This document shows, in pieces, positions 25,108 to 32,888 of a stretch of 64,000 bases of DNA. The notes beneath the pieces were generated by a model. That model did not search any database, had not been told where the DNA came from, and was given only the letters and a program-made list of their open reading frames with translations. How positions within the stretch are numbered: position 1 is the stretch's first letter; each line of letters begins with the position of its first letter. Both the position numbers and the translations under genes were made by a program. The stretch is from JBJTUH01 sp044346175 (GTDB taxonomy: Bacteria; Cyanobacteriota; Vampirovibrionia; Vampirovibrionales; JAJTHC01), in NCBI GenBank assembly GCA_044346175.1, contig JBIIZQ010000003.1:62001-126000 (forward strand), read 5' to 3'.

Positions 25108-27009
25108 ATGAATTTTTCTGATACCCAACAAGCCTCCTCCTTCTCAACAACGGAAGTTACGCCTCGTGCACTTTTTCCTTTGTTAGAACTAGCCGAAGAC
25201 GAAGAAGCCAGCGTCATCGCATGGTGTCAGGCCTTTAAACAAAAAGCCGTGCAGTATGCGGATACAAAAAGACAATCTCTAAGCGTTGCGTACCGGCACC
25301 TCAAAGGGACTTTTGACAGTGAGGATGCCCTACCCGTTGCTTTTATGAGTCAGTCCGCCGCAGCGGATACACGACTACAACAACGCTTAGACAAACAACG
25401 CCCCAAAACTTTTTTCCCTCTCACCAAACAAGTCGTACATCAGCTTTACGCCCAACTCAAACTCACTTTCTTTCCAAACGATGAAGACTACTTCCGTGTA
25501 CGTGGTAAAGACCCCGAAGCCGCCTTGATAGAGGACGACTTAACAGAAGCCTTAAAGCAGGTTTTTAAAGAAAACCTTTTAACTGAACAAATGGGACAGT
25601 TTTTGTTTGATTTATGCTGGGCAGGTATGGGGTTTGCCATTCCTACCATAGAAACCACCACCACAGGGCAATGGCTTTGGGATGCGCAACAGCAAGCCTA
25701 TCAACATCGACCCGTGCAACAACAGCGTATGAAACTCCATACCCTGCACCCCATGAGCGTTTATATTGACCCTCAAGCCTCAGTGGGTCACTGGCACGCC
25801 AGTGCTTGGTACCATGTGGGACATAAAAAAATACGCCATATCTTAGAAGAAGGCTGCTCACAACGTCATGTGGCACGGCTAAAACATAGGCTGGACGGCA
25901 CCCTCCCCGAAGAACCATCCACCTACCCCCTTTGGACTGACACGCCTTATCAACCCCCTGAAACCCTACTTACACCTGGCACTTCTTATACAAAACAAGG
26001 CACCTTGAGTCCTCTTTACGACCCTGCGGAGACATCCCAAGAAGATGAAAAAACACTCTCCTATGAAACTTTTTACTTCCCCTACCTTGAAGTGACCCAC
26101 GCAGCCACCCGAACGAAACGTGTCTTGCATCATGTCAGCGTTCACGTGGCGGATAATCAATGGGTGGTTGGGATTTACCCTAACGTTTCCCCAAAAACAG
26201 ACAACCCCGCCGTTTTTTGTAACTGGCACCTTTCGCCTGATAATCCCTACGGAGAAGGACCTGCAGAAGCCATTGCTGAATTACAACGACTCATTAACAT
26301 TCTGGAAAACTACAAACTGGAAACCATGGCACGCATTGGAAACCGTTTTGTCGTCCCAGAAGGTACCGACATGAGCCAGTTTTTCGGGATAGCTGGTGGG
26401 GTGATGGTCACAGAAAGACCCAATGAAGTACAATCTTTCCATGGCGATTTTTCTGAAATTGCGACACTTATGAATCAGATTGGTATGCTCAAAGCGGAGG
26501 CTCAAATTACCTCAGGTGCGAACCATGCGTTTCAAGGTGCCAGTCAGATTGATTTTAAAAAGACCGCCACTGAGATGCAAATTCTCCAAGAGCAAACCAT
26601 TAACGACCTCCGTGAAGTTATAGAACACATCGGTATTATGGGTATCAAACCGTTACTGGAACGCTTTATGATGCTCATTGCACAACATACTACAGCTCCC
26701 ATGGTCATTCGGCAAGACAATCCGACCCAAGGCACGGTCTTTAAATCGCTTGATCTGAGCGTGCTACTCTCTGGACGATTTCATATCGAGGTCGTAAGTA
26801 TCAATGTTGGGCAAAGTAAACAAAAACAACTTGATTGGCTCACACAACTTTTGAGCATGACACAGAATAACCCGCTTTGGTCTCAACAACTCAAACAAGG
26901 GGGGTATCCTATTCTTAAAAAAATGGCAATGATTGCAGGCATCAAAGATGTGGATGCCTTTTTAGCCCCACCTGAAGCATCACGCAATCAACCACCCCTC
27001 ATACTATAA
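25108..27009 (+). CDS. Phage portal (head-tail connector)-like protein
   Basis: A 633-residue protein whose overall pattern resembles podovirus/P22-type portal proteins: an N-terminal helical segment ending in a basic stretch, a beta-rich wing with MSVYIDPQASVGHWH, then DNPYGEGPAEAIAELQRLIN and NILENYKLETMARI, which match the G-x-G/S-P-x-x-x-x-x-x-D/E-x-x-x-L-N helix entry of portal stems, and a helical C-terminus. Portals form the dodecameric DNA gate of the capsid. No terminase, capsid or tail gene is nearby. The start at 25108 has AAAGGAAAT upstream and lies past a terminator. The call rests on pattern recognition, and a domesticated or defective prophage relic is possible. Confidence 0.6.
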   Translation: MNFSDTQQASSFSTTEVTPRALFPLLELAEDEEASVIAWCQAFKQKAVQYADTKRQSLSVAYRHLKGTFDSEDALPVAFMSQSAAADTRLQQRLDKQRPKTFFPLTKQVVHQLYAQLKLTFFPNDEDYFRVRGKDPEAALIEDDLTEALKQVFKENLLTEQMGQFLFDLCWAGMGFAIPTIETTTTGQWLWDAQQQAYQHRPVQQQRMKLHTLHPMSVYIDPQASVGHWHASAWYHVGHKKIRHILEEGCSQRHVARLKHRLDGTLPEEPSTYPLWTDTPYQPPETLLTPGTSYTKQGTLSPLYDPAETSQEDEKTLSYETFYFPYLEVTHAATRTKRVLHHVSVHVADNQWVVGIYPNVSPKTDNPAVFCNWHLSPDNPYGEGPAEAIAELQRLINILENYKLETMARIGNRFVVPEGTDMSQFFGIAGGVMVTERPNEVQSFHGDFSEIATLMNQIGMLKAEAQITSGANHAFQGASQIDFKKTATEMQILQEQTINDLREVIEHIGIMGIKPLLERFMMLIAQHTTAPMVIRQDNPTQGTVFKSLDLSVLLSGRFHIEVVSINVGQSKQKQLDWLTQLLSMTQNNPLWSQQLKQGGYPILKKMAMIAGIKDVDAFLAPPEASRNQPPLIL

Positions 27010-27019
27010 TCCATACAAC

Positions 27020-27060
27020 ATCCCCCCTATTTTGAAAAACAAGTTCAAAACAGGGGGGAT
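27020..27060. terminator. Strong hairpin after the portal-like gene
   Basis: A 15-base stem with one mismatch: CCCCCCTATTTTGAA (27022-27036) pairs with TTCAAAACAGGGGGG (27044-27058). It lies just after the portal-like stop and before a convergent small gene. There is no T-run, but the stem is the most stable in this part of the window. Confidence 0.6.
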
Positions 27061-27088
27061 TAAAACCTACAACCAAACGCCTCAAAGC

Positions 27089-27241
27089 CTAATGGCACAA
27101 AGCACTTACAAACCATAAAATACCTGAAATAGCACCGCATACCCCAGCGGCAAAACACATAAGCTTCATACTGGGGGTCAATTCCCCTGTGGAACTGTTC
27201 AATCCGTAATGAAGATAGGCAAAATTAGCTTGAGACATCAT
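27089..27241 (-). CDS. Small single-pass membrane protein, 50 residues
   Basis: The start is a double ATG (27241/27238) behind AAAGAGAA, and the frame runs 50 codons to TAG. The N-terminal 25 residues are polar (Ser/Asn/Tyr) and the C-terminal half is one hydrophobic helix, LMCFAAGVCGAISGILWFV at about residues 27-45. I know no family for it. It is convergent with the portal-like gene and 145 bases downstream of no other transcribed start, so it would need its own promoter. Ribosome site plus clean transmembrane helix support it as a real small gene. Confidence 0.5.
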   Translation of the reverse strand: MMSQANFAYLHYGLNSSTGELTPSMKLMCFAAGVCGAISGILWFVSALCH

Positions 27242-27386
27242 CGGGGTTCTCTTTCTCGACTGCTTTAAAATACTTAAGACTTATACGCCTTATATTCCCT
27301 AAGAAAACTAGGAACTTGCCATCCAAGCACTCGGTCAGCAAGTATCAGGAGGAAGCCCTTAGGTGCTATTTAAAACTTAAACATCC

Positions 27387-28514
27387 TCAGGATATTAAAA
27401 ACGGCTTGATAGCAGAAATTGCCTTGTGATAGAGATGTTGTTTCAATGTAGGGGAGCAGTCCGCTTGTAATGCAGGCTGAATGAGTTTTTTAGCAATACT
27501 TCCCATACCCGCACCATGGACAGTCAACACCGTGTTTTGGGGGGATGCTTTATAAAAAAGAGCCGTTTCAGGGGTAACACCGCCTGATAATGTTAACCAT
27601 TGCCATAGTGCTTGAGAAGGAGCTGCCCACTGATACCTTGTCGCCACTGACAAAGCAGCATACCAAGCCAACCTTTCTTGCGAGGTCTGAACACGCTCCG
27701 CATGAACCTCTCGATAACCCGCACCGCCCATCGGAATACCATCAATCTGTACCATCCAAACCCCATAGTCATTGTAGGTCTTAACCCAGTGGTCAAAAGT
27801 ATGTAAGTATTGGGCTTCTTGTTGTTTTTCGGTCAGTAAGGCCTCTTCTGAGACAGGGCGCCAACATAAAGAAAGGAGCTTATTTTTCAAACCAGGTCCC
27901 AAGACATGTAACATCTCTTGGAGGGCTGAGAGGTCTAAATGCTCTGTGTGGAGTTCAACAAGTTGAATGGCAGGATATGCCAGCAAAGTTGTTAACATCG
28001 ATGAGGGCTGTGCCACTGGCTGCAAGGACAAAGCCTCTGTAGGACATACTGGAATGCACTGATTACACCCATAACAACGAGACGACACCATATGCAAAGA
28101 CGAGGTAGGCACATGCTCCGCCACAGAGAGTGAAAAGACTTCTGTAGGGCATACGGGGACACACGCCCCACAATCAATACAAGCGGGTTCATCTAAAACA
28201 ATATGCCGAAAATGCGGGTCGCCATCCACATCCAAGCTTATCATCAAGGCAGGAAAGTCCTCCCGAGAACCCGTCTCTTCTGCAATCGATTCAAAACTCC
28301 TCAAAACAGTTTCTAATACTTGGCTATCCGCTGCCATATCAATCACTTGCACCCCACTACGTGCATACGCACGACAAAGATGCTCAATCAGGAGCGTATC
28401 CCGAAAACTTGCCCCCAAAATAAGCTTTGCATAGCACTGAGCATTCAAAGCCGAGATGACCTCGGGAATCGTATAGTGAGAAAAAGAAGGCATGTGGAAC
28501 ATCAGGGCTAGCAC
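27387..28514 (-). CDS. ldpA: LdpA-like iron-sulfur protein (light-dependent period protein family)
   Basis: A 375-residue protein with the layout of cyanobacterial LdpA, a redox-sensing protein that feeds the circadian clock in Synechococcus. The N-terminus has KLILGASF and then SGVQVIDMAAD, which match the LdpA opening of a gas-like K-L-I-C-G-A-S pattern and a V-D-x-I-D-x-A-A-D strand. Two 4Fe-4S ferredoxin motifs follow (C112/C115/C118/C122 and C147/C150/C153/C157), then a long LdpA C-terminal-like region. Possible starts are 28514, 28502 and 28493. It diverges from the DUF5069 gene. No Kai genes are in the window, so a clock role cannot be assumed; general redox sensing is as likely. Confidence 0.75.
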   Translation of the reverse strand: MLALMFHMPSFSHYTIPEVISALNAQCYAKLILGASFRDTLLIEHLCRAYARSGVQVIDMAADSQVLETVLRSFESIAEETGSREDFPALMISLDVDGDPHFRHIVLDEPACIDCGACVPVCPTEVFSLSVAEHVPTSSLHMVSSRCYGCNQCIPVCPTEALSLQPVAQPSSMLTTLLAYPAIQLVELHTEHLDLSALQEMLHVLGPGLKNKLLSLCWRPVSEEALLTEKQQEAQYLHTFDHWVKTYNDYGVWMVQIDGIPMGGAGYREVHAERVQTSQERLAWYAALSVATRYQWAAPSQALWQWLTLSGGVTPETALFYKASPQNTVLTVHGAGMGSIAKKLIQPALQADCSPTLKQHLYHKAISAIKPFLIS

Positions 28515-28639
28515 AGGGCATCCTACTTGATATATCTTAAAAAAGCGTAAGAGATTCTATCGTCTCATGATGACAAACAGAGATTTTTTTCGCAAGTTCT
28601 ACTTATCTGTTACTTACAAAACCGAAACACACCACCCCC

Positions 28640-28930
28640 ATGATGACCTCTCCCCCTAACACCCCCCTCAACGAAAGTACTATCCCTCAACCCCGTTCAG
28701 GCAGCACCACCCTTGAAGGACTCCCTTGGCTTGCACGCATGACCGACAAAGCACGTTTGCAACCCACAGGTGCCTTGGAAATTCTTGACCTCGATTACCC
28801 CTGCCCTATGGATCAAGGGCTTTTGAAGCAATTGGGGTTAACAGGGGAAGCATTCCAAGCACTTGCACTCAGCTTGGAGGATGCCGCACTCATCGCTCAC
28901 CTAAAAAACAACGGGCATTGGCCTCAATAA
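28640..28930 (+). CDS. DUF5069-like small protein
   Basis: A 96-residue protein. The pattern LPWLARMTDKAR, then a G-A-L segment, YPCPMDQGLLKQLGLTGEAF and a final helix, agrees with the DUF5069 family (leucine-proline start, a D-K-A-R motif, C-P-x-D-x-x-L-L, then G-I/L-x-x-E-x-F). The function of that family is unknown. It is soluble with no signal peptide. The start is a double ATG (28640/28643). It diverges from the LdpA-like gene, and its stop is followed by a C-run/A-run/G-run arrangement that forms part of a terminator on the other strand. Confidence 0.65.
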   Translation: MMTSPPNTPLNESTIPQPRSGSTTLEGLPWLARMTDKARLQPTGALEILDLDYPCPMDQGLLKQLGLTGEAFQALALSLEDAALIAHLKNNGHWPQ

Positions 28931-28940
28931 CCCCTTGGCT

Positions 28941-28984
28941 AAAAAAACAAAAAAAAGGGGATAGAATAAATATTATTCTATCCC
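28941..28984 (-). terminator. Strong intrinsic terminator on the minus strand
   Basis: GGGATAGAATAA (28958-28969) pairs perfectly with TTATTCTATCCC (28973-28984) around a 3-base loop, and on the minus strand it is followed by CTTTTTTTTGTTTTTTT (complement of 28941-28957). This is a textbook terminator 285 bases beyond the nearest minus-strand gene, which implies a transcript ending here. Confidence 0.85.
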
Positions 28985-29128
28985 TCTCTCTGCAATCACA
29001 CTAGAACGCAAAAAGTCGGGCTTACCCCTAAAGCATACCTCCATGGACATATGCTATTGAGAACATAGAACACCCTTATGAATAAAAAGGGTGACAGGCT
29101 ATGTCAATACGTGTGATTTCGCCGAAAA
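28985..29128 (-). ncRNA. Candidate structured RNA ending at the 28941-28984 terminator
   Basis: There is no supported CDS. A closing stem AATCACAC/GTGTGATT (28994-29001 and 29111-29118) encloses a hairpin GCATA/TATGC (29033-29037 and 29050-29054), directly followed by a long stem made of TATTGA/TCAATA, CATAG/CTATG and CACCCTT/AAGGGTG (29055-29109). A multibranch fold right before a strong terminator is what a small RNA or a terminated 3' UTR looks like. On the minus strand a TTGACA box with CATAGT 17 bases later lies near 29230-29250 and could start it. A weak 40-codon hydrophobic frame starts just after that box without a ribosome site. No known RNA family was recognised. Confidence 0.45.
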
Positions 29129-29268
29129 AACCGCCGCAACACCCATACTTACTCTGAGAAGCATGAGGCTCACTGTAAGGTACTTTTCAAGAAGCAACAA
29201 CCTAAGAAAATAACCAATCATACTATGTCATGATTTTTTGCAAATGTCAATCCGTGGCTATACTATAT

Positions 29269-31014
29269 CTATAGGCTATCCGAGTTTTTGGATGCTATAG
29301 CAGACACTGTGGTCACACACGTTTGAGATGCCGTGGCAAACACGGCCAATAGCATCCAAAAAACACACTGGATAGGAGGTCGAAACCATACAGTATCCAC
29401 CATGCCATGTAACATCAGAACCAACAGTGCCAACCCCGAAGCGAGCAATACCCATCTGGCAGTATCCCGTTGCAAGGAGGCTTGGGTATGAGGCAGTGTT
29501 GACAGCTCTACAGATAGATTTACAGAGGTTTGCGGCAAAGTATGCCATGTTTCTAATAAGCCTATGAGCCTAAAAAGAATCAAGGCACCCAGACTTAAAA
29601 ACCATAGAATGCCCCCTAGGCCGAATTCCACAAAGCATTCCAACGGCACACTATAGGCACCCAAGGCATTAAATCCACTGTGCATATAGAAACCATACAC
29701 TTTTTTAAAGGTATCATTCCCTGGACCTATCCCCCAAAGCCAATGGTCTTGTATCATGCGAAGAACACTTTGGTACACATGGAAGCGATACGCAATACTA
29801 CTATCTTCCGCCATCTTACCTATTGAGAGGAAACGATTTAACAGTGCAGGCGACAATAACAACGCACCAACAGCCACACTCGTAAGTGCCAAAGCGGTTG
29901 TGTACCATACTTTTTGTAGCACTTGGCGTGCTTTCTGAAGCCCCTCTTGCAGTGGATAATACCAAATAAGGTGCCCTATCCCCAAGTAAGACGCAACCAT
30001 CATAGCACCCACGGCAACATAAGCACCTCGGCACCCACTTAAAAGCACGCTCAGCACCATGACCCCCGAGGCACCCAAGCCCCATAGATAAGGCTTTAAA
30101 GACACGGCAACCCTTGAGACACCAAGCAGTCGAGGTAAAACCGCCATCGCCCATAAAGGACGTAGCACCCCTAAAACCATCGCAGCAACCGAAGCTGGCA
30201 GTAAGAATCCCGCATAAAGGTTCGGATTTAACGGCTGTAGCGTCCCAAAAACACGGGTCAACTGATGTTCAGGCAATGTTGTGGGGTCTACCCATGTCGC
30301 TTGAGGGGCAACCCCCATTTTGTATTGATACAGCCCTATCAGTGCCTGTACTACGCCTACACCTGAGAGTAAAACCAAAGGATGCCATCGTTGAAACCCT
30401 TGGTTTTCTAACCCTTGACACGCCAAGCGTGTAAAGCCATAGGCAGGCACTACCATTAACAAGTACTTCAAGCACCCCACCAAAGACGTGCCTCCATAGG
30501 AGGACCAACCCGTGGCAAGCAAAATAAGGACAAGATACAGCAATACATATTGGTCAACCCAAAGCTTATGGGTACTGCCAAGCCATTGCCAAGCCATGGT
30601 ACCCAAACGCCCCATGCCCTGACGATAGCACATCAAGCAGAGCCACAAAGCACTTGAAGCAACAAGCATTCCCGCAATCGCATCTGAGGGGAGTACAGAA
30701 AAGCCAACAAGCCACAGAAGCCAAGTACACCATATCGCCACCGCCACCCAAGACCCCATGGCCTCCTGTAACGTGTCAGAAGTCTCCCGAGCCTGTTTCT
30801 GTTTATCTTCCTGTTTATCTTCCTGTTTATCCATGTAGCCTCCCTCGGCAAGAGGCGCCATACTCAAACGAAAGAGCCACCCCAACAACTTTGAATGCCA
30901 CAATGCACGACCCCAAGCACTCAGCCAAGGATGTCTTGTGGGGTCTGAAGGGGATAAGAGAGAAGGGTGTTTTGCCATTACGTACAGTACCGTTTCATCC
31001 ATACCAAGAACCAT
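29269..31014 (-). CDS. IctB/O-antigen ligase (Wzy_C) family membrane protein
   Basis: A 581-residue protein with about ten or eleven transmembrane helices. QATWVDPTTLPEHQLTRVFG followed by NPNLYAGFLLPA matches the cyanobacterial IctB pattern (A-x-A-T-W-V-D-P ... T-R-V ... N-P-N-x-x-A-G-Y-L), and WLWGIGPGNDTFKKVYGFYM with ALGAYSVPLE matches the later Wzy_C loop. IctB was first proposed to help bicarbonate uptake, but the family is related to O-antigen ligases and polymerases, and a transport role is disputed. A charged insert with three DKQE-type repeats (about residues 60-72) lies in the first loop. It follows the DUF4330 gene by 44 bases. Possible starts are 31014 and 31002. Confidence 0.82.
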   Translation of the reverse strand: MVLGMDETVLYVMAKHPSLLSPSDPTRHPWLSAWGRALWHSKLLGWLFRLSMAPLAEGGYMDKQEDKQEDKQKQARETSDTLQEAMGSWVAVAIWCTWLLWLVGFSVLPSDAIAGMLVASSALWLCLMCYRQGMGRLGTMAWQWLGSTHKLWVDQYVLLYLVLILLATGWSSYGGTSLVGCLKYLLMVVPAYGFTRLACQGLENQGFQRWHPLVLLSGVGVVQALIGLYQYKMGVAPQATWVDPTTLPEHQLTRVFGTLQPLNPNLYAGFLLPASVAAMVLGVLRPLWAMAVLPRLLGVSRVAVSLKPYLWGLGASGVMVLSVLLSGCRGAYVAVGAMMVASYLGIGHLIWYYPLQEGLQKARQVLQKVWYTTALALTSVAVGALLLSPALLNRFLSIGKMAEDSSIAYRFHVYQSVLRMIQDHWLWGIGPGNDTFKKVYGFYMHSGFNALGAYSVPLECFVEFGLGGILWFLSLGALILFRLIGLLETWHTLPQTSVNLSVELSTLPHTQASLQRDTARWVLLASGLALLVLMLHGMVDTVWFRPPIQCVFWMLLAVFATASQTCVTTVSAIASKNSDSL

Positions 31015-31058
31015 GAGACGCTTACGCCAAATTGATTGAGCCTCCTAAACTAAAAAGG

Positions 31059-31619
31059 CTATTCTGGCATGGGCTTTACGTCAACAATCACACCATTCAC
31101 TCGATAGGCAAACCCTTCTAGCTCCACAGGCAAACCCTTTTTGAGTTTAATCCCCTCCGACACATAACCATCTTCTGTCACGGACGCATGGTCTCTTAGG
31201 GTCAAAGTGTAGGATTTTGCAAGCGGGTCAGAAGCATCAGGCACCCAGTGGGGATGTCCTGAAGCATCGGTAGCCAAAACCACTTTAGGTTCCACTTTAA
31301 CATGGGTAATAGGTAATGCCCCCCGAGGGACGTTACGAACGGTCAGGGCGGTGGTATCACCTTGCTTAAAAAGACCTGTTTTAGTCGCATCCCCCATCTT
31401 AACTTCATCCACGGTTCTTAGGTTCATGATGAATACCGTCATCAAGACATCCGTCTCGCCTTTAACCACATGTTTTGCAGTACGATGTAGGCCAACTTTC
31501 ACAGCTAAAAAGCCCACCACAGCCAAAACGAGGATAGCAAGTATCAGCTTATCAAAATGTTTGGTAAGCTTTTCTGTCGCTGAAGAGGGGTTTGAGGTGT
31601 CTTGAGAAGAAGACATCAT
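31059..31619 (-). CDS. DUF4330 family membrane-anchored protein
   Basis: A 186-residue protein with one N-terminal transmembrane helix (LILAILVLAVVGFLAVKVGL, about residues 25-44) and a beta-rich extracytoplasmic domain containing a repeated V-K-x-G-D pattern (VKMGDATKTGLFKQGD). This fits the DUF4330 family, which is common in cyanobacteria and has no known function. The ATG at 31619 is chosen, with AGGAGTGA upstream and the helix at the usual place; the frame extends to 31661. It lies directly upstream of the IctB-family gene in the same operon, which suggests a shared envelope role. Confidence 0.75.
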   Translation of the reverse strand: MMSSSQDTSNPSSATEKLTKHFDKLILAILVLAVVGFLAVKVGLHRTAKHVVKGETDVLMTVFIMNLRTVDEVKMGDATKTGLFKQGDTTALTVRNVPRGALPITHVKVEPKVVLATDASGHPHWVPDASDPLAKSYTLTLRDHASVTEDGYVSEGIKLKKGLPVELEGFAYRVNGVIVDVKPMPE

Positions 31620-32124
31620 GAGCAGTAAGTCACTCCTAGATTGTAGGCAAATTATAGGCAAACAGATAAAAACAACAGGGGGATGTTAAAGAAAAAATAA
31701 AGCCGACTTTTGAAAACAAACATGCCTCATTGGCACAAGTCGACACAAGGATGTTTCTTATTATGGAAGTACCCTTCTCAAGAATCAAGCTTTTCCATTA
31801 AATGCGGAAAATGCGGATGTTTATTTTAAGGACTCAAAAAGGCAAACTTATAGGTTTTGTTGGGGGGCTTCTTTGCTTAGCTTATCCCTACCGAACACAG
31901 GACGGCATCCAGAGCGTATGAAGCATGAGTGCGGGATGGATACCGATTTTCATCGGTATGACGTGAAAAACACCCTGTCACCCTGCACGACATTGCAGGG
32001 GCTTCCTGAAGTCATGTGGCTACCGACCTAGTCGTTATGACGAGAGGGGGCGGTATAACGGTGCTTACCACAACCATACTCTAAACAACGCACCATCAAC
32101 ACGCTCCAAAGGCAATGAAGGCAA
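31620..32124. other. Intergenic region with hairpins resembling a dispersed palindromic repeat
   Basis: There is no supported gene in about 500 bases between the DUF4330 start and a small frame at 32125. Positions 31890-32060 are GC-rich and hold ATACCGAT/ATCGGTAT (31940-31947 and 31952-31959) and CCCTGC/GCAGGG (31981-31986 and 31995-32000). The phrase TATACCGATTTTCATCGG-like core followed by TATGACG recalls dispersed palindromic elements in many bacteria, but only one copy is in the window. The left part (31662-31890) shows nothing I can name. Confidence 0.4.
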
Positions 32125-32313
32125 GTGATGAAAAAGACGCAACACAGAGTATCGATATCGTTTATTGTAGGGATGTTTTCTATACTGGGCTATGCTATCT
32201 TACCCTTAAACTCGACACCTCTCTATAGGCTCTCGTTCCTTATCTGCAAGACTGAGATAGATGAGCATTGCGGTTTTAAATTCACTGGTTTCCTAGCACT
32301 AGAAAGAGGTTGA
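32125..32313 (+). CDS. Possible small membrane/secreted protein, 62 residues
   Basis: A frame starting with GTG-ATG-AAA-AAG behind GAAGG. It has a basic start and one hydrophobic helix (SISFIVGMFSILGYAILPL, about residues 10-28), then a short Cys-containing tail. It ends 6 bases before the bifunctional nuclease gene, so it may be a co-transcribed leader gene, or simply the promoter region read in frame. There is no family resemblance, and the evidence is weak. Confidence 0.35.
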   Translation: MMKKTQHRVSISFIVGMFSILGYAILPLNSTPLYRLSFLICKTEIDEHCGFKFTGFLALERG

Positions 32314-32319
32314 CACCCC

Positions 32320-32835
32320 ATGATGATGGCTATTGAAATGCGTGTCATAGGCATTGCACTGGATACACGTACTGGCACCCCAATTGTGGTATTAAACGAC
32401 ACGGAAAACCGCCGTGCCTTACCTATCTGGATTGGTACTGCCGAGGCAAGTGCTATTATTCGTCAACTGGAGCAGATTCATTCCTCACGCCCCATGACGC
32501 ACGACCTCTTGTGCAATATGGTTGAGACCTTGGGCTACAAGGTCGCACGGGTAGAAATCAATGACCTCAACACAGATACTTACTATGCCTCTATTGTGGT
32601 GAAACATCAAGAATTAGACACAGAATTCATGATTGATGCACGTCCCTCTGATGCCATTGCCGTTGCCCTCCGTGCCGAAGTCAACATCCTCGTCACTCCC
32701 AACGTCATCGCCAATGGTACCATTTCCACCAACGTAGAGCGTGACGAAGAAGAAGCCAAGCAATTCCAAGAATTTGTGTCTAATCTTAAAGCATCCGATT
32801 TCATTCGGGAACCGTTCGACAAAGACTTACACTAA
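32320..32835 (+). CDS. Bifunctional nuclease (BFN/DUF151) family protein
   Basis: A 171-residue protein. RVIGIALDTRTGTPIVVLND and the strand LPIWIGTAEASAIIRQLE are diagnostic of the BFN/DUF151 family, followed by RPMTHDLL and RPSDAIAVALRAEVNILV. Members in plants have DNase and RNase activity, while bacterial roles are little studied. The fold is about 140 residues, and the last 35 residues form an acidic helical UvrB/C-like tail seen in some members (EEEAKQFQEFV). Three ATG codons in a row (32320-32328) follow AGAGGT. The protein is cytosolic. The next gene, murI, is convergent. Confidence 0.88.
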   Translation: MMMAIEMRVIGIALDTRTGTPIVVLNDTENRRALPIWIGTAEASAIIRQLEQIHSSRPMTHDLLCNMVETLGYKVARVEINDLNTDTYYASIVVKHQELDTEFMIDARPSDAIAVALRAEVNILVTPNVIANGTISTNVERDEEEAKQFQEFVSNLKASDFIREPFDKDLH

Positions 32836-32888
32836 ATTGGCATAGCCTATCAAACCAGCGTTCCTGCTTTAATCTATGCTTGCTAAGG

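Noticed and set aside
29100..29222. 40-codon hydrophobic frame on the minus strand within the structured region
   Set aside because: There is no ribosome site and the DNA is better explained by base pairing; kept only as a remark.
30790..30835. Short tandem repeat (about 12 bases, three copies)
   Set aside because: It encodes the DKQE-type repeats in the first loop of the IctB-family protein and is explained by that gene.
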